NCBI GenBank assembly: GCA_002786065.1
Contig: NHNY01000002.1
Coordinates: forward strand, 1,396,697-1,460,696
Reading direction: 5' to 3'
Length of the DNA stretch: 64,000 nucleotides
Source: Microcyclospora pomicola
Taxonomy: Eukaryota > Ascomycota > Dothideomycetes > Capnodiales
The number at the start of each line of letters is the position of its first letter. Position 1 is the first letter of the stretch. The translations under genes were made by a program, and so were the position numbers. The notes under the pieces were generated by a model. The model saw only the letters and a list, made by a program, of their open reading frames with translations, had not been told where the DNA came from and did not search any database. Shown piece by piece: positions 63,926-64,000 of the stretch.

Positions 63926-64000
63926 CCTACATGAAGTGAGGTTGAAGTCACGTGTCTCCAGTCTTGGCATGAAGCGACACTTCGGTGCGCGACCTGCGCA
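63926..64000. other. Return to normal-composition DNA at window end
   Basis: The last 75 bases are CpG-containing and GC-normal, in sharp contrast to the preceding block. Too short to annotate. Confidence 0.6.

Overview
The window is about 64 kb of a filamentous ascomycete nuclear genome. Evidence: short GT-AG introns of about 48-105 bp, wide intergenic spaces, fungal gene families (Atg15, Sfl1-type HSF, uricase with a peroxisomal signal, Dap1), and a right-hand end carrying transposons mutated in the manner of repeat-induced point mutation (RIP). Protein similarity and intron style suggest a dothideomycete (Capnodiales/Mycosphaerellales-like), but that is inference from memory of families, not a search. 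All annotated genes are spliced eukaryotic genes; exon boundaries below were worked out by hand from GT/AG signals, reading frame and family conservation.

Layout: 10-1038 an MDR oxidoreductase broken by one in-frame TAG; 1587-6379 three minus-strand genes (coiled-coil protein, peroxisomal enoyl-CoA hydratase 2 ending SKL, PHD-finger protein). From 4.9 to 48.8 kb fifteen consecutive genes alternate strand perfectly: PHD protein, large alpha/beta hydrolase, transmembrane RING-H2 protein, an unrecognised NLS-repeat protein, Ski2 exosome helicase, Sfl1-like HSF transcription factor, Atg15 vacuolar lipase, VPS9-domain Rab5 GEF, Rictor/Avo3 of TORC2, urate oxidase, mitochondrial ribosomal protein uL13m, Ccs1 copper chaperone, RRM protein, Bcs1, and a DEAH helicase with a dsRNA-binding domain and possible mitochondrial presequence. 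Then come Dap1, a disordered coiled-coil protein, a frameshifted F-box gene, a large unknown protein, and protein arginine methyltransferase 1 with two microexons.

From about 60.5 kb the DNA turns abruptly AT-rich. It holds a RIP-wrecked Fot1/pogo-type transposase (60500-61620), interrupted by or abutting a Ty3/gypsy chromovirus fragment (61640-63925: LTR, purine tract, chromodomain and integrase on the minus strand) that also carries an accessory ORF on the opposite strand. The last 75 bases return to normal composition.

Functional themes: membrane traffic, autophagy and TOR signalling (Vps9, Atg15, Rictor) lie side by side, mitochondrial functions (uL13m, Bcs1, DEAH helicase) cluster at 39-49 kb, and two genes encode peroxisomal enzymes with C-terminal SKL. 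These are housekeeping genes, and I see no secondary-metabolite cluster, tRNA, rRNA or CRISPR array.
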